DNA of 64,000 bases from Flavobacteriaceae bacterium (lineage in GTDB: Bacteria > Bacteroidota > Bacteroidia > Flavobacteriales > Flavobacteriaceae), in contig JAGKWW010000005.1 of assembly GCA_021151665.1 (NCBI GenBank), positions 17,675-81,674 of the forward strand, written 5' to 3'. The notes under the pieces were generated by a model. It saw nothing but the letters and a program-made list of their open reading frames with translations. It was not told the DNA's origin and searched no databases. Shown here in pieces: positions 27,537 to 36,620 of this stretch (the first letter of the stretch is position 1; each line of letters begins with the position of its first letter). The translations under genes were made by a program, and so were the position numbers.

Positions 27537-30500
27537 ATGAAAAAAATTACATTGCGTAACCATGATAGTATTGCCGGATGGCTGCTTTTTGTTGTAGCAT
27601 TCACGGTATACACCCTGACAGCTGAGCCCGGGCTTAGCTACTGGGACTGTGGCGAATATATCTCAACCGCTGCCAAGCTGCAAATAGGCCACCCGCCGGG
27701 AGCCCCGCTCTTTCAGATGGCCGGAGCCGCATTTGCTGCATTCGCGCCAAGTCCTCAAAGTGTCGCCTTCGCCGTCAACATGGTGTCAGTGATCTCATCT
27801 TCGCTTACTATCATGTTTATGTTCTGGACCCTGGTAATGCTCCTGAGGACTATATCCGGGCAGATTACCGCATCAGCCATCATCAGAATTTCATCGTTCA
27901 CTGCCAGCCTTGCCTTCCTTTTTTCAGACAGCTTCTGGTTCAATGCTACAGAAGCCGAGGTGTATGCGATGGCGTCCTTCTTTATTTCGGTAATGCTATG
28001 GGCTGCGCTTAAATGGCAGCAGGAAAATGACAACCCGCGACGGAACCGCTGGCTGCTGCTTATCGCGCTGATGACAGGCCTGTCCTTCGGCGTGCATTTT
28101 ATGGCATTGCTTACCATTCCCGCCATCGGGCTCATTTACTATTTCAATAACCGGGAAAAAGTTTCTGTAAAAAGCTTTTTGCTGGCGAATGTCTCGGTAA
28201 CCGCGCTGCTGTTAGCCATATTCCTTATATTACCACCACTACTGCTAAAGTTCTTCGCTAAAACCGAGATTTTCTCTGTCAATACCCTGGGCTTACCGTT
28301 TAATTCAGGAACTGTTATTGCAGGTTTACTTCTTGTGGGAGCCATCAGTTATGCCCTTATCTTCACCCTAAAACGAAATATGCCATTGGCGAACACCGCA
28401 ATACTTTGCCTCACCCTTATTATTACTGGCTTCAGCTCCTGGATGCTTTTGCCGGTACGCGCGGCTTCGCACATTACAGTAAATGAAGGAAATCCCGACG
28501 ATGCCGCCGACCTGCTCGCGTATTACAATCGCGAACAATACCCCGAACAAAAACTGCTTTACGGCCCGCTTTATACCTCTGCTTATGCGGGGCTTGATGC
28601 CGAAAATCCTTACACCGACAGTAAGCCTGACTATGAGCGCAATTATGCTACCGGGCGGTATGAGATAATCAACGACTACAAAAATGCCCGCCAAAACCCC
28701 GACAGCCGGCAAAGCGGATTGCTGCCCCGGATGCACAGTGAAAAGCATGCGCCCAACTATATGGCCTATACAGACCCTCCTAAGTTTACCATTAACCCTG
28801 CATACGATTTTGCCGCCGAGCTGCCACGGTATGGCATCGACCCTAAAACCATTTCGCAGGAACAGGCAGAAGCCGCTGCCGGACAGTTGCGGGCAGAGCT
28901 TGAAAAGATCATTGGGGATTTCAGGGCGTCTTATGCGAAAGGGGAAGTGGACAATTACGGCTATGACCGTTTCCTGAAAAGCTACGGGCGCTACCTGGTT
29001 ATCGAAAAGCCAACCTTTGCGCAGAACATGTCTTTTATGGCCAACTACCAGTTCGGATACATGTACTGGCGCTACCTGATGTGGAATTTCGCCGGAAGGC
29101 AAAGCGACATACAGGGCAAAGGCGACCTGATAAATGGCAACTGGATAAGTGGCATCAATGCGATTGACAGTGCGCGGTTGGGTTCGCAAAGCACCCTTAC
29201 AACAGATATGCTCTCTAACAAGGGGCGTAATATGTATTATATGATCCCATTCCTTTTCGGGTTGCTCGGAATGTTTGTTCACGCACGCCGCGACTGGAAA
29301 AGTTGTTATGCACTGCTCACGCTGTTCCTGTTTACGGGTATCGCTTTAAAAGTATTCTTAAACGAAAGCCCGTTTGAGGTGCGCGAGCGCGACTACGCAT
29401 TGGTTGGCTCGTTCTATGTTTTTGCACTCTGGATCGGCTTCGGACTATATGCTGCGCTCAATGCAGTAGCAAACTTACGTTTCGGCAGGGTCGCGCTCCC
29501 AGCGTCTGCCCTGGCCTGCCTGGCAGCAATACCGCTCCTTATGGCTACCCAAAACTGGGACGACCATGACCGTTCAGGACGCTACACTGCCGTTGCGAAA
29601 GCCAAAGCCTTCCTCGATTCCTGCGAGCCAAACGCCATACTGTTTACCCAGGCCGATAACGATACCTTCCCGCTGTGGTATGTCCAGGAGATTGAAAATT
29701 ACCGTACCGATGTTCGCGTAGTGTGCAGCACCTACCTTACGGCCGACTGGTACATTGACCAGATGAAAAGGCAGGCCTATGACTCGATGCCGTTGCCTAT
29801 TTCTTTTAAACGTTACGACTATAAAGGCGACCACCATGACTATGTGCTGTACAATCCCGCTACCGATGCCCGCATAGGTGTAGATGAGTTTCTCAGCTTT
29901 GTTAAATCTGACGATGAGCGCGCAAAGATAACTATGGAAAATGGCCATAGCGTAAATTACTATCCCACCTCCAAATTGCGCCTTCCGGTAGACCGTGATA
30001 CCATCATCCGGACCGAAACGGTAGCAAAAGCACAACATAAGGATCTTGTACCCTACATCGACATAGACCTGCCGGACAATGCCATCTACAAGAACAACCT
30101 GATCATGCTGGACATCATCGCCAACAATAAATGGAAACGCCCGATATATTTTGCAGGGGGCAGTACAGAAAATGAAGATTACCTCTGGATGAAAGATTAC
30201 CTGCGGCTGGACGGAATGGTGTACCGACTGGTTCCGGTAAAGACAACAATGTCTGAAGATGCCAGCCCGCTTGACATTGGCTACATTGACAGCGGTAAAA
30301 TGCTGGACACCGTAAAAAAATGGCAGTGGGGCAACAGTGGGAACCCGCACGTGTATATCGATCCGGAAACACGCCACACCGGTGTTCTCTTCCGCCACAA
30401 TATGGCACGCCTCTCGGATACGCTTATTGCCGAAGGAAAAACAAAACAAGCGGCAGAGGTTATCGGTATTGCCATGAAAAATATGCCTGTAGATACCTAT

Positions 30501-30803
30501 GGATTGTATTTTACGCTCGAACCCTTTTCAGATGGGTATTATAAAGTGAACAACAAAAAAGCAGCCCGCAACCTCGCGGCTAAGATCATCCGGAAATACA
30601 GGGAGCAGCTGGCCTATTACCATTCGCTGGACACGGGCCTTCAAAAATCGTATGCTACAGAGATCATGACCAATATTGAGCGCTACCGCAATATTTTGCT
30701 CATTATTAAAGAAAACCGCGACCTCGCCTATTACCAGCAGCAGAAAAACGATTTCAACCGGCACAATAAGATGTTCGGTTCGTTAGGGTTGCCCAACGAA
30801 TAA
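27537..30803 (+). CDS. DUF2723 (GT117/PMT-like) membrane protein, copy 1
   Basis: A 1,088-residue inner-membrane protein of the DUF2723 family, which resembles protein O-mannosyltransferases (GT-C fold) and is often named glycosyltransferase family 117. The first 350 residues hold many hydrophobic helices; the first loop has the acidic WDCGEYISTAAKLQIGHPPG segment expected to bind the lipid-linked donor. Further segments are TEAEVYAMASFF, NESPFEVRERDYALVGSF, and the catalytic-looking NDTFPLWYVQE in the large soluble part. The C-terminus has TPR-like helices. It is followed 98 bp later by a close paralogue with the same domain order. Substrate and donor cannot be read from sequence; a role in protein O-glycosylation is an inference. 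Confidence 0.88.
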   Translation: MKKITLRNHDSIAGWLLFVVAFTVYTLTAEPGLSYWDCGEYISTAAKLQIGHPPGAPLFQMAGAAFAAFAPSPQSVAFAVNMVSVISSSLTIMFMFWTLVMLLRTISGQITASAIIRISSFTASLAFLFSDSFWFNATEAEVYAMASFFISVMLWAALKWQQENDNPRRNRWLLLIALMTGLSFGVHFMALLTIPAIGLIYYFNNREKVSVKSFLLANVSVTALLLAIFLILPPLLLKFFAKTEIFSVNTLGLPFNSGTVIAGLLLVGAISYALIFTLKRNMPLANTAILCLTLIITGFSSWMLLPVRAASHITVNEGNPDDAADLLAYYNREQYPEQKLLYGPLYTSAYAGLDAENPYTDSKPDYERNYATGRYEIINDYKNARQNPDSRQSGLLPRMHSEKHAPNYMAYTDPPKFTINPAYDFAAELPRYGIDPKTISQEQAEAAAGQLRAELEKIIGDFRASYAKGEVDNYGYDRFLKSYGRYLVIEKPTFAQNMSFMANYQFGYMYWRYLMWNFAGRQSDIQGKGDLINGNWISGINAIDSARLGSQSTLTTDMLSNKGRNMYYMIPFLFGLLGMFVHARRDWKSCYALLTLFLFTGIALKVFLNESPFEVRERDYALVGSFYVFALWIGFGLYAALNAVANLRFGRVALPASALACLAAIPLLMATQNWDDHDRSGRYTAVAKAKAFLDSCEPNAILFTQADNDTFPLWYVQEIENYRTDVRVVCSTYLTADWYIDQMKRQAYDSMPLPISFKRYDYKGDHHDYVLYNPATDARIGVDEFLSFVKSDDERAKITMENGHSVNYYPTSKLRLPVDRDTIIRTETVAKAQHKDLVPYIDIDLPDNAIYKNNLIMLDIIANNKWKRPIYFAGGSTENEDYLWMKDYLRLDGMVYRLVPVKTTMSEDASPLDIGYIDSGKMLDTVKKWQWGNSGNPHVYIDPETRHTGVLFRHNMARLSDTLIAEGKTKQAAEVIGIAMKNMPVDTYGLYFTLEPFSDGYYKVNNKKAARNLAAKIIRKYREQLAYYHSLDTGLQKSYATEIMTNIERYRNILLIIKENRDLAYYQQQKNDFNRHNKMFGSLGLPNE

Positions 30804-30901
30804 GCGTCGTATGCATAAGGGTATAAAAAAGCGAATACCGCCTTATCCTTTGCTAAAAAAATAGTTTCTTTGCACATTACTAACCCGTACATGTACATTT
30901 C

Positions 30902-33900
30902 ATGGTAACATTCAATATCAAAAAATGGGACACCATAACCGGATGGGCCGTTTTTGCGATTGCACTTATAGTTTATACCCTTACGGTGGAGCCCACCATG
31001 AGCTTTTGGGATTGCGGTGAATATATCGCGACCGCTGCCAAGCTTGAAGTAGGCCACCCGCCGGGAGCCCCGCTTTTCCAGATGGTGGGTGCGGTGTTTG
31101 CTATGTTTGCCCCGGCAGCCGATAAAGTGGCCCTGATGGTGAATATGGTTTCAGTATTTTCGAGCGCGTTTACCATTCTTTTCATGTATTGGTCGCTTAC
31201 TATCCTGCTCAGGAACATTGTGAGCCGCTTTTCTGAACTGAATAACAATAATATCATCGCCATATTGGGTGGTTCGGCGGTAGCTTCATTAGCCTATACT
31301 TTCAGCGACAGCTTTTGGTTCAGCGCTGTAGAAGCCGAAGTATATGCTATGGCCTCCTTGCTTATCGCGATATTGCTTTGGTGCGGCCTACGTTGGGAAC
31401 AGGATATGGACACCCCGCGCGGCAACCGCTGGCTGCTTATCATATCGCTTATTACCGGGTTATCTTTCGGGGTACACTTTATGGCAATACTTGCTTTGCC
31501 ATCAATAGGCTTCATTTACTACTTTAAAAATTACAAGACGGTAACGCTTAAGAATTTTATAATTGCCAACGTTGTAATCGTCGCGATCCTCCTTTTTATC
31601 TTCAAATTCCTGTTGCCTTATACAATGGCGCTTTTCGGAAAGACGGAGATCTTTATGGTAAACTCGCTCGGCATGCCTTTCAACTCGGGCACGATATTCA
31701 TGGCACTGCTTATCATTGCGTTCTTCTATTTCGGCCTTAAATATACCCGCGCTAAAAACCTGCCGTTCTACAACACACTTTTGCTTTGCGTATTGTTTAT
31801 ATTGATCGGTTTCTCTACCTGGTTGATGTTGCCTATTCGTGCTAACGCCAATGTGGTGATCAATGAAAACCGACCGTCTGACGCGGCCGAGGTTCTCGCT
31901 TATTACAACCGGGAGCAGTATGGTGAGCAAAAGCTTTTCTATGGCCCGATGTTCTCCGACTCGTATGCGGGCCTCGACCCTGTAAATCCGTACGAGGATG
32001 AAAAGCCAAACTACCAACGCGACTATAAGACCGGCACTTATGTGATTGTAAATAATTACAAAGACGCCAAACAAAATACCGATGATGCCCAGAAAGGCTT
32101 TATGCCACGTATGTGGAGTACAGAGCACGCCGTAAACTATATGAGGTTTACACGCCCTCTTAATTTCCGCCTTGACCCATCCTATCCGTTTGAAAGGGAA
32201 CTTGAAAAATACGGCCTCCCGGTAGACCAGATGAGCGAAGAGGAACTGAACCAGGCCATCCTTCAGGTACGCGGAGAAATCGAGAATATGATCGCTCAAT
32301 TCCGTACTTCTTACCAGCGTGGCGATGCCGATATCGAAGAGTACGACAAATTCCTGAAGCGCTACGGGCAGTATCTAATCATAGAGCGCCCATCGTTTAT
32401 GGATAACATGAAGTTCATGTTCGAGTACCAGTTCAGCTATATGTATGGCCGCTACCTGATGTGGAATTTTGTGGGCCGCCAGAACGATATACAGGGACGT
32501 TATGATAATATGGACGGCAACTGGCTGAGCGGCATCAAGCCAATTGATACTGCGCACCTTGGCTCTCAGGACAACCTGCCTGAAGACCAAAAGAACAATA
32601 AAGGACGCAACACCTATTACTTCCTGCCATTTATACTGGCGGTAATCGGTATTGTTTTCCATATTAAAAAAGACCTGAAAAGTTTTTATGTGCTTCTTGC
32701 GTTGTTCCTGTTTACTGGGCTTGCGCTGAAGATCTATCTTAACGAAAGGCCATTTGAACCACGCGAGCGCGACTATGCATTAGTAGGCTCCTTCTATGTG
32801 TTTGCCATGTGGATAGGCTTCGGCGTATATGCCATTTATGACGGGATAAAAAAATACCTGAAACCAAACATTGCCGCGCCTGCAGTTGTCGGGGTTACAC
32901 TACTGGCTGCGCCGGTACTTATGGCATCGCAAAACTGGGATGACCATGACCGATCCGGCCGCTACACCGCGGTTGCCATGGCAAAGGCGTATCTTTCCTC
33001 GTGCGATAAGAATGCGATACTGTTTACTATTGGCGACAACGACACCTTCCCATTGTGGTATGCACAGGAGATTGAAGGCTTCCGTACCGATGTCAGAATT
33101 GTGTGTACGAGCCTCCTGATGACCGACTGGTATGCCGACCAGATGAAAGCAAAGGCTTACGAAAGCGAACCAATGCCGATAACCTTTACGCATGACCAGT
33201 ACAAGCAGGGAACGCGTGATTACCTTCTGTACGTTCCGGAACGCGAAGACAGGCTGGATATTAATACCTTCCTTGAATTCCTCAAGCAGGATTCGGAGCG
33301 CTTTACAAAAGAACTGAATAACGGCCACCGCGTAAACTATTACCCTACTAATAAGATCAGGATCCCTGTCAACAAGCAAGCCGTACTGGCGTCCAACTCG
33401 GTGCCGGCTGCGCTGCGTGACTCTATCGTTCCGTACATCGATGTGGATATTAAAGGCGATGCCCTTTACAAGAATCGTATGCTGATGCTGGATATGGTAG
33501 CTAACAATAACTGGAAGCGCCCGATCTATTTTACAGGCGGCAGCTTTGGCGACGACGATTATCTTTGGATGAAAGATTACCTTCAGCTGGAAGGAATGGT
33601 GTTTAAGCTGGTACCTGTAAAAACCCCGATACCGGAAGACGGAAGTCCGCTGGATATGGGCTTTATTGATGCCGATAAAATGTATGACCTCGTAATGAAA
33701 TGGGATTGGGGCAACAGTGGAAGCGATAAGATATACCACGACCCGGAAACCCGCAAAAATAGCATTACCTACCGCACCAACCTGGCGAGGCTTCTGGAAA
33801 AGCTGCTTCAGGAAGGCAAGACCGAAAAGGCGAAGAACATCATAGACCTTGCGATGAAACAGATGCCGGTTGACTACTTCGGCTATTACACCTTACTGGA

Positions 33901-34183
33901 ACCTTATGCCAGCGGGTATTACAAAACCGGGCAACAGGAAAAGGCTAGGCAGCTTCTGGACAAGCTAATTAAAAAATACCAGGAGAATCTTGATTACTAC
34001 AAAGGCATGAGCCTGAGCGAGCAGGATGACATCCATATCGATATTATTACCGCGATAGAGCGTTATAGAAGCCTACTGTTGGTGATGAAAGATAATGAGG
34101 ATAATGCCCAGTATGAAAAGTCACGCGGAACCTTCAACCGTTACAACAAGATGTTCCCGAGGTATAAGCGGGACAATGAATAA
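30902..34183 (+). CDS. DUF2723 (GT117/PMT-like) membrane protein, copy 2
   Basis: A 1,093-residue paralogue of the preceding gene, matching it along its whole length: WDCGEYIATAAKLEVGHPPG in the first loop, VEAEVYAMASLL, NERPFEPRERDYALVGSF, ASQNWDDHDRSGRYTAVA, DNDTFPLWYAQE, and the TPR-like C-terminal segment TEKAKNIIDLAMKQMP. The start MVTFNIKKWDTITG aligns with copy 1. Tandem duplication followed by divergence is evident; both copies keep all shared motifs, so neither looks degenerate. The stop overlaps an ATG in the frame of the deacetylase (34176), and a strong terminator follows at 34200-34232. Confidence 0.88.
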   Translation: MVTFNIKKWDTITGWAVFAIALIVYTLTVEPTMSFWDCGEYIATAAKLEVGHPPGAPLFQMVGAVFAMFAPAADKVALMVNMVSVFSSAFTILFMYWSLTILLRNIVSRFSELNNNNIIAILGGSAVASLAYTFSDSFWFSAVEAEVYAMASLLIAILLWCGLRWEQDMDTPRGNRWLLIISLITGLSFGVHFMAILALPSIGFIYYFKNYKTVTLKNFIIANVVIVAILLFIFKFLLPYTMALFGKTEIFMVNSLGMPFNSGTIFMALLIIAFFYFGLKYTRAKNLPFYNTLLLCVLFILIGFSTWLMLPIRANANVVINENRPSDAAEVLAYYNREQYGEQKLFYGPMFSDSYAGLDPVNPYEDEKPNYQRDYKTGTYVIVNNYKDAKQNTDDAQKGFMPRMWSTEHAVNYMRFTRPLNFRLDPSYPFERELEKYGLPVDQMSEEELNQAILQVRGEIENMIAQFRTSYQRGDADIEEYDKFLKRYGQYLIIERPSFMDNMKFMFEYQFSYMYGRYLMWNFVGRQNDIQGRYDNMDGNWLSGIKPIDTAHLGSQDNLPEDQKNNKGRNTYYFLPFILAVIGIVFHIKKDLKSFYVLLALFLFTGLALKIYLNERPFEPRERDYALVGSFYVFAMWIGFGVYAIYDGIKKYLKPNIAAPAVVGVTLLAAPVLMASQNWDDHDRSGRYTAVAMAKAYLSSCDKNAILFTIGDNDTFPLWYAQEIEGFRTDVRIVCTSLLMTDWYADQMKAKAYESEPMPITFTHDQYKQGTRDYLLYVPEREDRLDINTFLEFLKQDSERFTKELNNGHRVNYYPTNKIRIPVNKQAVLASNSVPAALRDSIVPYIDVDIKGDALYKNRMLMLDMVANNNWKRPIYFTGGSFGDDDYLWMKDYLQLEGMVFKLVPVKTPIPEDGSPLDMGFIDADKMYDLVMKWDWGNSGSDKIYHDPETRKNSITYRTNLARLLEKLLQEGKTEKAKNIIDLAMKQMPVDYFGYYTLLEPYASGYYKTGQQEKARQLLDKLIKKYQENLDYYKGMSLSEQDDIHIDIITAIERYRSLLLVMKDNEDNAQYEKSRGTFNRYNKMFPRYKRDNE

Positions 34184-34199
34184 AACTTTTAATACCTTT

Positions 34200-34232
34200 A
34201 ATGCAGCGCCCCAAAGCGCTGCATTTTTTTTT
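34200..34232 (+). terminator. Intrinsic terminator directly abutting the deacetylase ATG
   Basis: Perfect 10-bp stem AATGCAGCGC (34200-34209) / GCGCTGCATT (34216-34225), loop CCCAAA, then T to 34232. The next codon is the deacetylase ATG (34233-34235). Confidence 0.85.
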
Positions 34233-34877
34233 ATGAAGTGGTACTGGGTAAAAACATCGGCGCTGGTGCGCAGTCTTTTTCGCGGGTTTGTGTGGGAAGT
34301 GCCGACTCGCGACAAAGTAGTTTACCTCACATTTGACGACGGGCCCACGCCCGATATTACGCAGTGGGTGCTTAAACAACTTGAGCTTTATGAAGCCAGG
34401 GCGACATTTTTTGTTATCGGGAATAATGTTGCCCGCCATCCCGAAATTTTCAACCAGGTTATCGCGGCAGGCCACTCCATCGGCAATCACACTCACAACC
34501 ATGTAAACGGATGGAAAACATCCCTTGAAGATTATATCGAAGATGCTATGGAAGCGGAGAGATCGATACGCACGCACTACCCTGCCTTTAGCCGAAAAAA
34601 GCTTTTTCGGCCCCCGTACGGAAAAATCAGCAGGAAGCAAGCCGCCGCACTACGGGAAGATGGATACCAACTTATTATGTGGGATGTGCTGAGCGCTGAT
34701 TTTGACACGGCGATAACTCCGCAGCAATGCCTGGATAATGTACTGAAAAATTTGCGCAGTGGAAGTATTGTGATTTTTCACGACAGCGTAAAGGCGTTTC
34801 CTAACCTGGAATATACTTTACCACGCGTGCTTGAATTTTTAAAAAAGGAAGGATACCGCTGCGAAGCGATGTATTAG
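34233..34877 (+). CDS. Polysaccharide deacetylase (NodB/CE4 family)
   Basis: A 214-residue carbohydrate esterase family 4 protein, which removes N-acetyl groups from glycans such as peptidoglycan or chitin oligomers. Motifs are LTFDDGPTP (D35-D36), NHTHNH with the metal histidines, RPPYGK, and a C-terminal IVIFHDS. There is no clear signal peptide, only a weakly hydrophobic N-terminus, so it may be cytoplasmic or membrane-associated. The start MKWYWVKTSALVRSLF matches the family; an in-frame ATG at 34176 overlapping the DUF2723 stop would add about 19 residues encoded in the terminator hairpin. It converges with the thioredoxin-like gene, overlapping it by 4 bp. Confidence 0.9.
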   Translation: MKWYWVKTSALVRSLFRGFVWEVPTRDKVVYLTFDDGPTPDITQWVLKQLELYEARATFFVIGNNVARHPEIFNQVIAAGHSIGNHTHNHVNGWKTSLEDYIEDAMEAERSIRTHYPAFSRKKLFRPPYGKISRKQAAALREDGYQLIMWDVLSADFDTAITPQQCLDNVLKNLRSGSIVIFHDSVKAFPNLEYTLPRVLEFLKKEGYRCEAMY

Positions 34878-35170
34878 AATTGCTCCTGTACCAAAGCGAT
34901 AATGGTATTGGCATCCAGCTCGCCGCTTTGGCGCCATACCATCTGGCCGTCTTTATAGATCATGAGCGTTGGCAATCCCTTGATCCTTAATGCGTCGGCA
35001 AGTTCCTGGTTTTTGTCCACATCGATTTTGATCACTTTGGCATGATCGCCCAGTGCAGCCGCAACATCACGGATAACCGGATGCATTGATACCGAGGGCT
35101 CGCTCCACTCTGTATAAAAATCGATCAGTACAGGTACCGGGGAGTTAATCAGTTCTCCGAATTTCGACAT
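34874..35170 (-). CDS. Thioredoxin-like protein lacking the redox cysteines (SEPS site)
   Basis: A 98-residue thioredoxin fold. LIDFYTEW is followed by S23-E24-P25-S26 where WCGPC is expected, so both catalytic cysteines are serines. The rest of the fold is kept: KVIKIDVDKNQELADALRIKG, the cis-proline in KGLPTLMIY (P67) and DANTIIALVQ. It therefore cannot work as a disulfide reductase and is more likely a binding or scaffold protein. The frame is intact and there are no signs of decay. It converges with the deacetylase (4-bp overlap) and lies 74 bp after the phosphoesterase gene. Confidence 0.88.
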   Translation of the reverse strand: MSKFGELINSPVPVLIDFYTEWSEPSVSMHPVIRDVAAALGDHAKVIKIDVDKNQELADALRIKGLPTLMIYKDGQMVWRQSGELDANTIIALVQEQF

Positions 35171-35244
35171 ATTTTCGTAATTAAATTGGCTTTAAAAACT
35201 GTATTGTCCTATTAAATTTACACAAATATAGCGATTTTGCATTA

Positions 35245-36474
35245 TTACGCTATGTTGTTCCCTCTTTTTAATTCGATGACTGTAATTTCGGGCCAGATGC
35301 CCACCCTTCCCGGATAAGCGTGGAAGCCAAAACCGCGGTTTACATAGATGTAGCGGCCCATGTGCTCATACAATCCGGCCCACTGCTTGTAAACGTACTG
35401 CACGGGGCTCCATTTAAAAAATCCCGGGATCTCGATACCAAATTGCAACCCGTGGGTGTGCCCGCTTAGCGTGAGATGGTAATTCTTATTGCTATGCTTT
35501 ACCTCTTTTTCCCAATGCGAAGGGTCGTGGCTCATCAGTATCTTAAACATTTCATTGGGTACGCCGGCACCGGCTTTGTTAAGGTCGCCCGCCTGTTTAA
35601 AGTTTACACCCCAGTTCTCTACGCCTACCAACGCTATTTCACTTCCGTTGCGGTGAAGATTAATGTGTTCATTCAGCAACAGCTTAAATCCTATTTGCCT
35701 GTACAGGTCTTTAATAGCCCTGAAGTTATCGTCTTTATCTTTTTGCGAAGGCCAGGTTACATATTCACCATAGTCATGGTTGCCCAGGGAGGCAAACTTA
35801 CCCATCTTCGGATTTTCGATCTTGTTGAATGTGTCTATCCACGGATGCATTTCGGTAGCGTGCGTGTTTACGATATCGCCTGTAAAAAGTATGATGTCGC
35901 TTTTCTGATCGTTGATCAGGCTTATAGCGTGCTCTATTTCATGGTGATTATCAAAACTCCCGCTATGTACATCGGATATCTGGGTAATCGTAAATCCGTC
36001 GAAACCTTCGGGGAGGTCGGGATAGTAAAGCGTCTGCTTGCGCACTTTAAAGTTGTACTTCCCCTTGGTCACTCCGTATAGCAATGACAGGAAAGGCACT
36101 GCCGCTGCACCCAGGGCAATCTGGCTAATGAATTTGCGCCTGTCATTTAAAAACGACTCATTGCTGTTGCCCAGGAATTCGCGCATCAGTCCGCCGAGAA
36201 TACGGAAAATATCTTCGCAAAGCATAAATGCTGTAATAACGATTTTAGGAATATAAATAAGGAGCAGCAGGCCAAGGGTAAAAAGCGTCTGGCGGGTCTG
36301 CCCCACGCTACGGTCAAACTGGGTAAACGAGTAAGCAATATAGACAATGGCGGCGAAGGAAAGAACCTGGTAGGCAATCAGCAGCCAGCGTAGTTTTGTA
36401 ACCGCCCTGATGGCCTGGAACGTGTAAACTTCTACAACGATTACAAATATGAGGAGTAATATCCAACGGATCAT
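35245..36474 (-). CDS. Membrane-bound metallophosphoesterase (YkoQ/YaeI-like)
   Basis: About 409 residues: several N-terminal hydrophobic helices (to about 110), a linker, and a calcineurin-like phosphoesterase domain (about 145-400). The metal-binding blocks are complete: ISDVHSG, FTGDIVN, LGNHDYGE and SGHTHGLQFG. The relatives YaeI/LpxG/YkoQ act on lipids or envelope substrates; the substrate here is unknown. The start is taken as ATG 36474 (MIRWILLL); a TTG at 36492 would add six polar residues. The domain faces the cytoplasm or the periplasm depending on helix number, which I cannot fix. Confidence 0.88.
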   Translation of the reverse strand: MIRWILLLIFVIVVEVYTFQAIRAVTKLRWLLIAYQVLSFAAIVYIAYSFTQFDRSVGQTRQTLFTLGLLLLIYIPKIVITAFMLCEDIFRILGGLMREFLGNSNESFLNDRRKFISQIALGAAAVPFLSLLYGVTKGKYNFKVRKQTLYYPDLPEGFDGFTITQISDVHSGSFDNHHEIEHAISLINDQKSDIILFTGDIVNTHATEMHPWIDTFNKIENPKMGKFASLGNHDYGEYVTWPSQKDKDDNFRAIKDLYRQIGFKLLLNEHINLHRNGSEIALVGVENWGVNFKQAGDLNKAGAGVPNEMFKILMSHDPSHWEKEVKHSNKNYHLTLSGHTHGLQFGIEIPGFFKWSPVQYVYKQWAGLYEHMGRYIYVNRGFGFHAYPGRVGIWPEITVIELKRGNNIA

Positions 36475-36620
36475 GAAATTATGTTTTTGCAAAGTAACGA
36501 AAAACCTTACCTCAAAAATTTCCGATAAGTCAAAATTAACGCGTATAGCATTCAGGCTATAAAACCTTCTTCCGTTTGTGGCGGCGTTTGTGTATTTTTA
36601 CGGCAAATCCCATTTATAAG

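Noticed and set aside
28368..29282. Long minus-strand frames within the DUF2723 genes (also 29574-30449, 31502-32299 and 32900-33739)
   Set aside because: They lie opposite clearly coding DUF2723 sequence and have no family features.
36576..36620. Longer N-termini for polA, ruvB, rimP, the GNAT genes and the deacetylase
   Set aside because: The added residues do not resemble the families and run through leaders, hairpins or neighbouring genes; the internal starts give standard N-termini.
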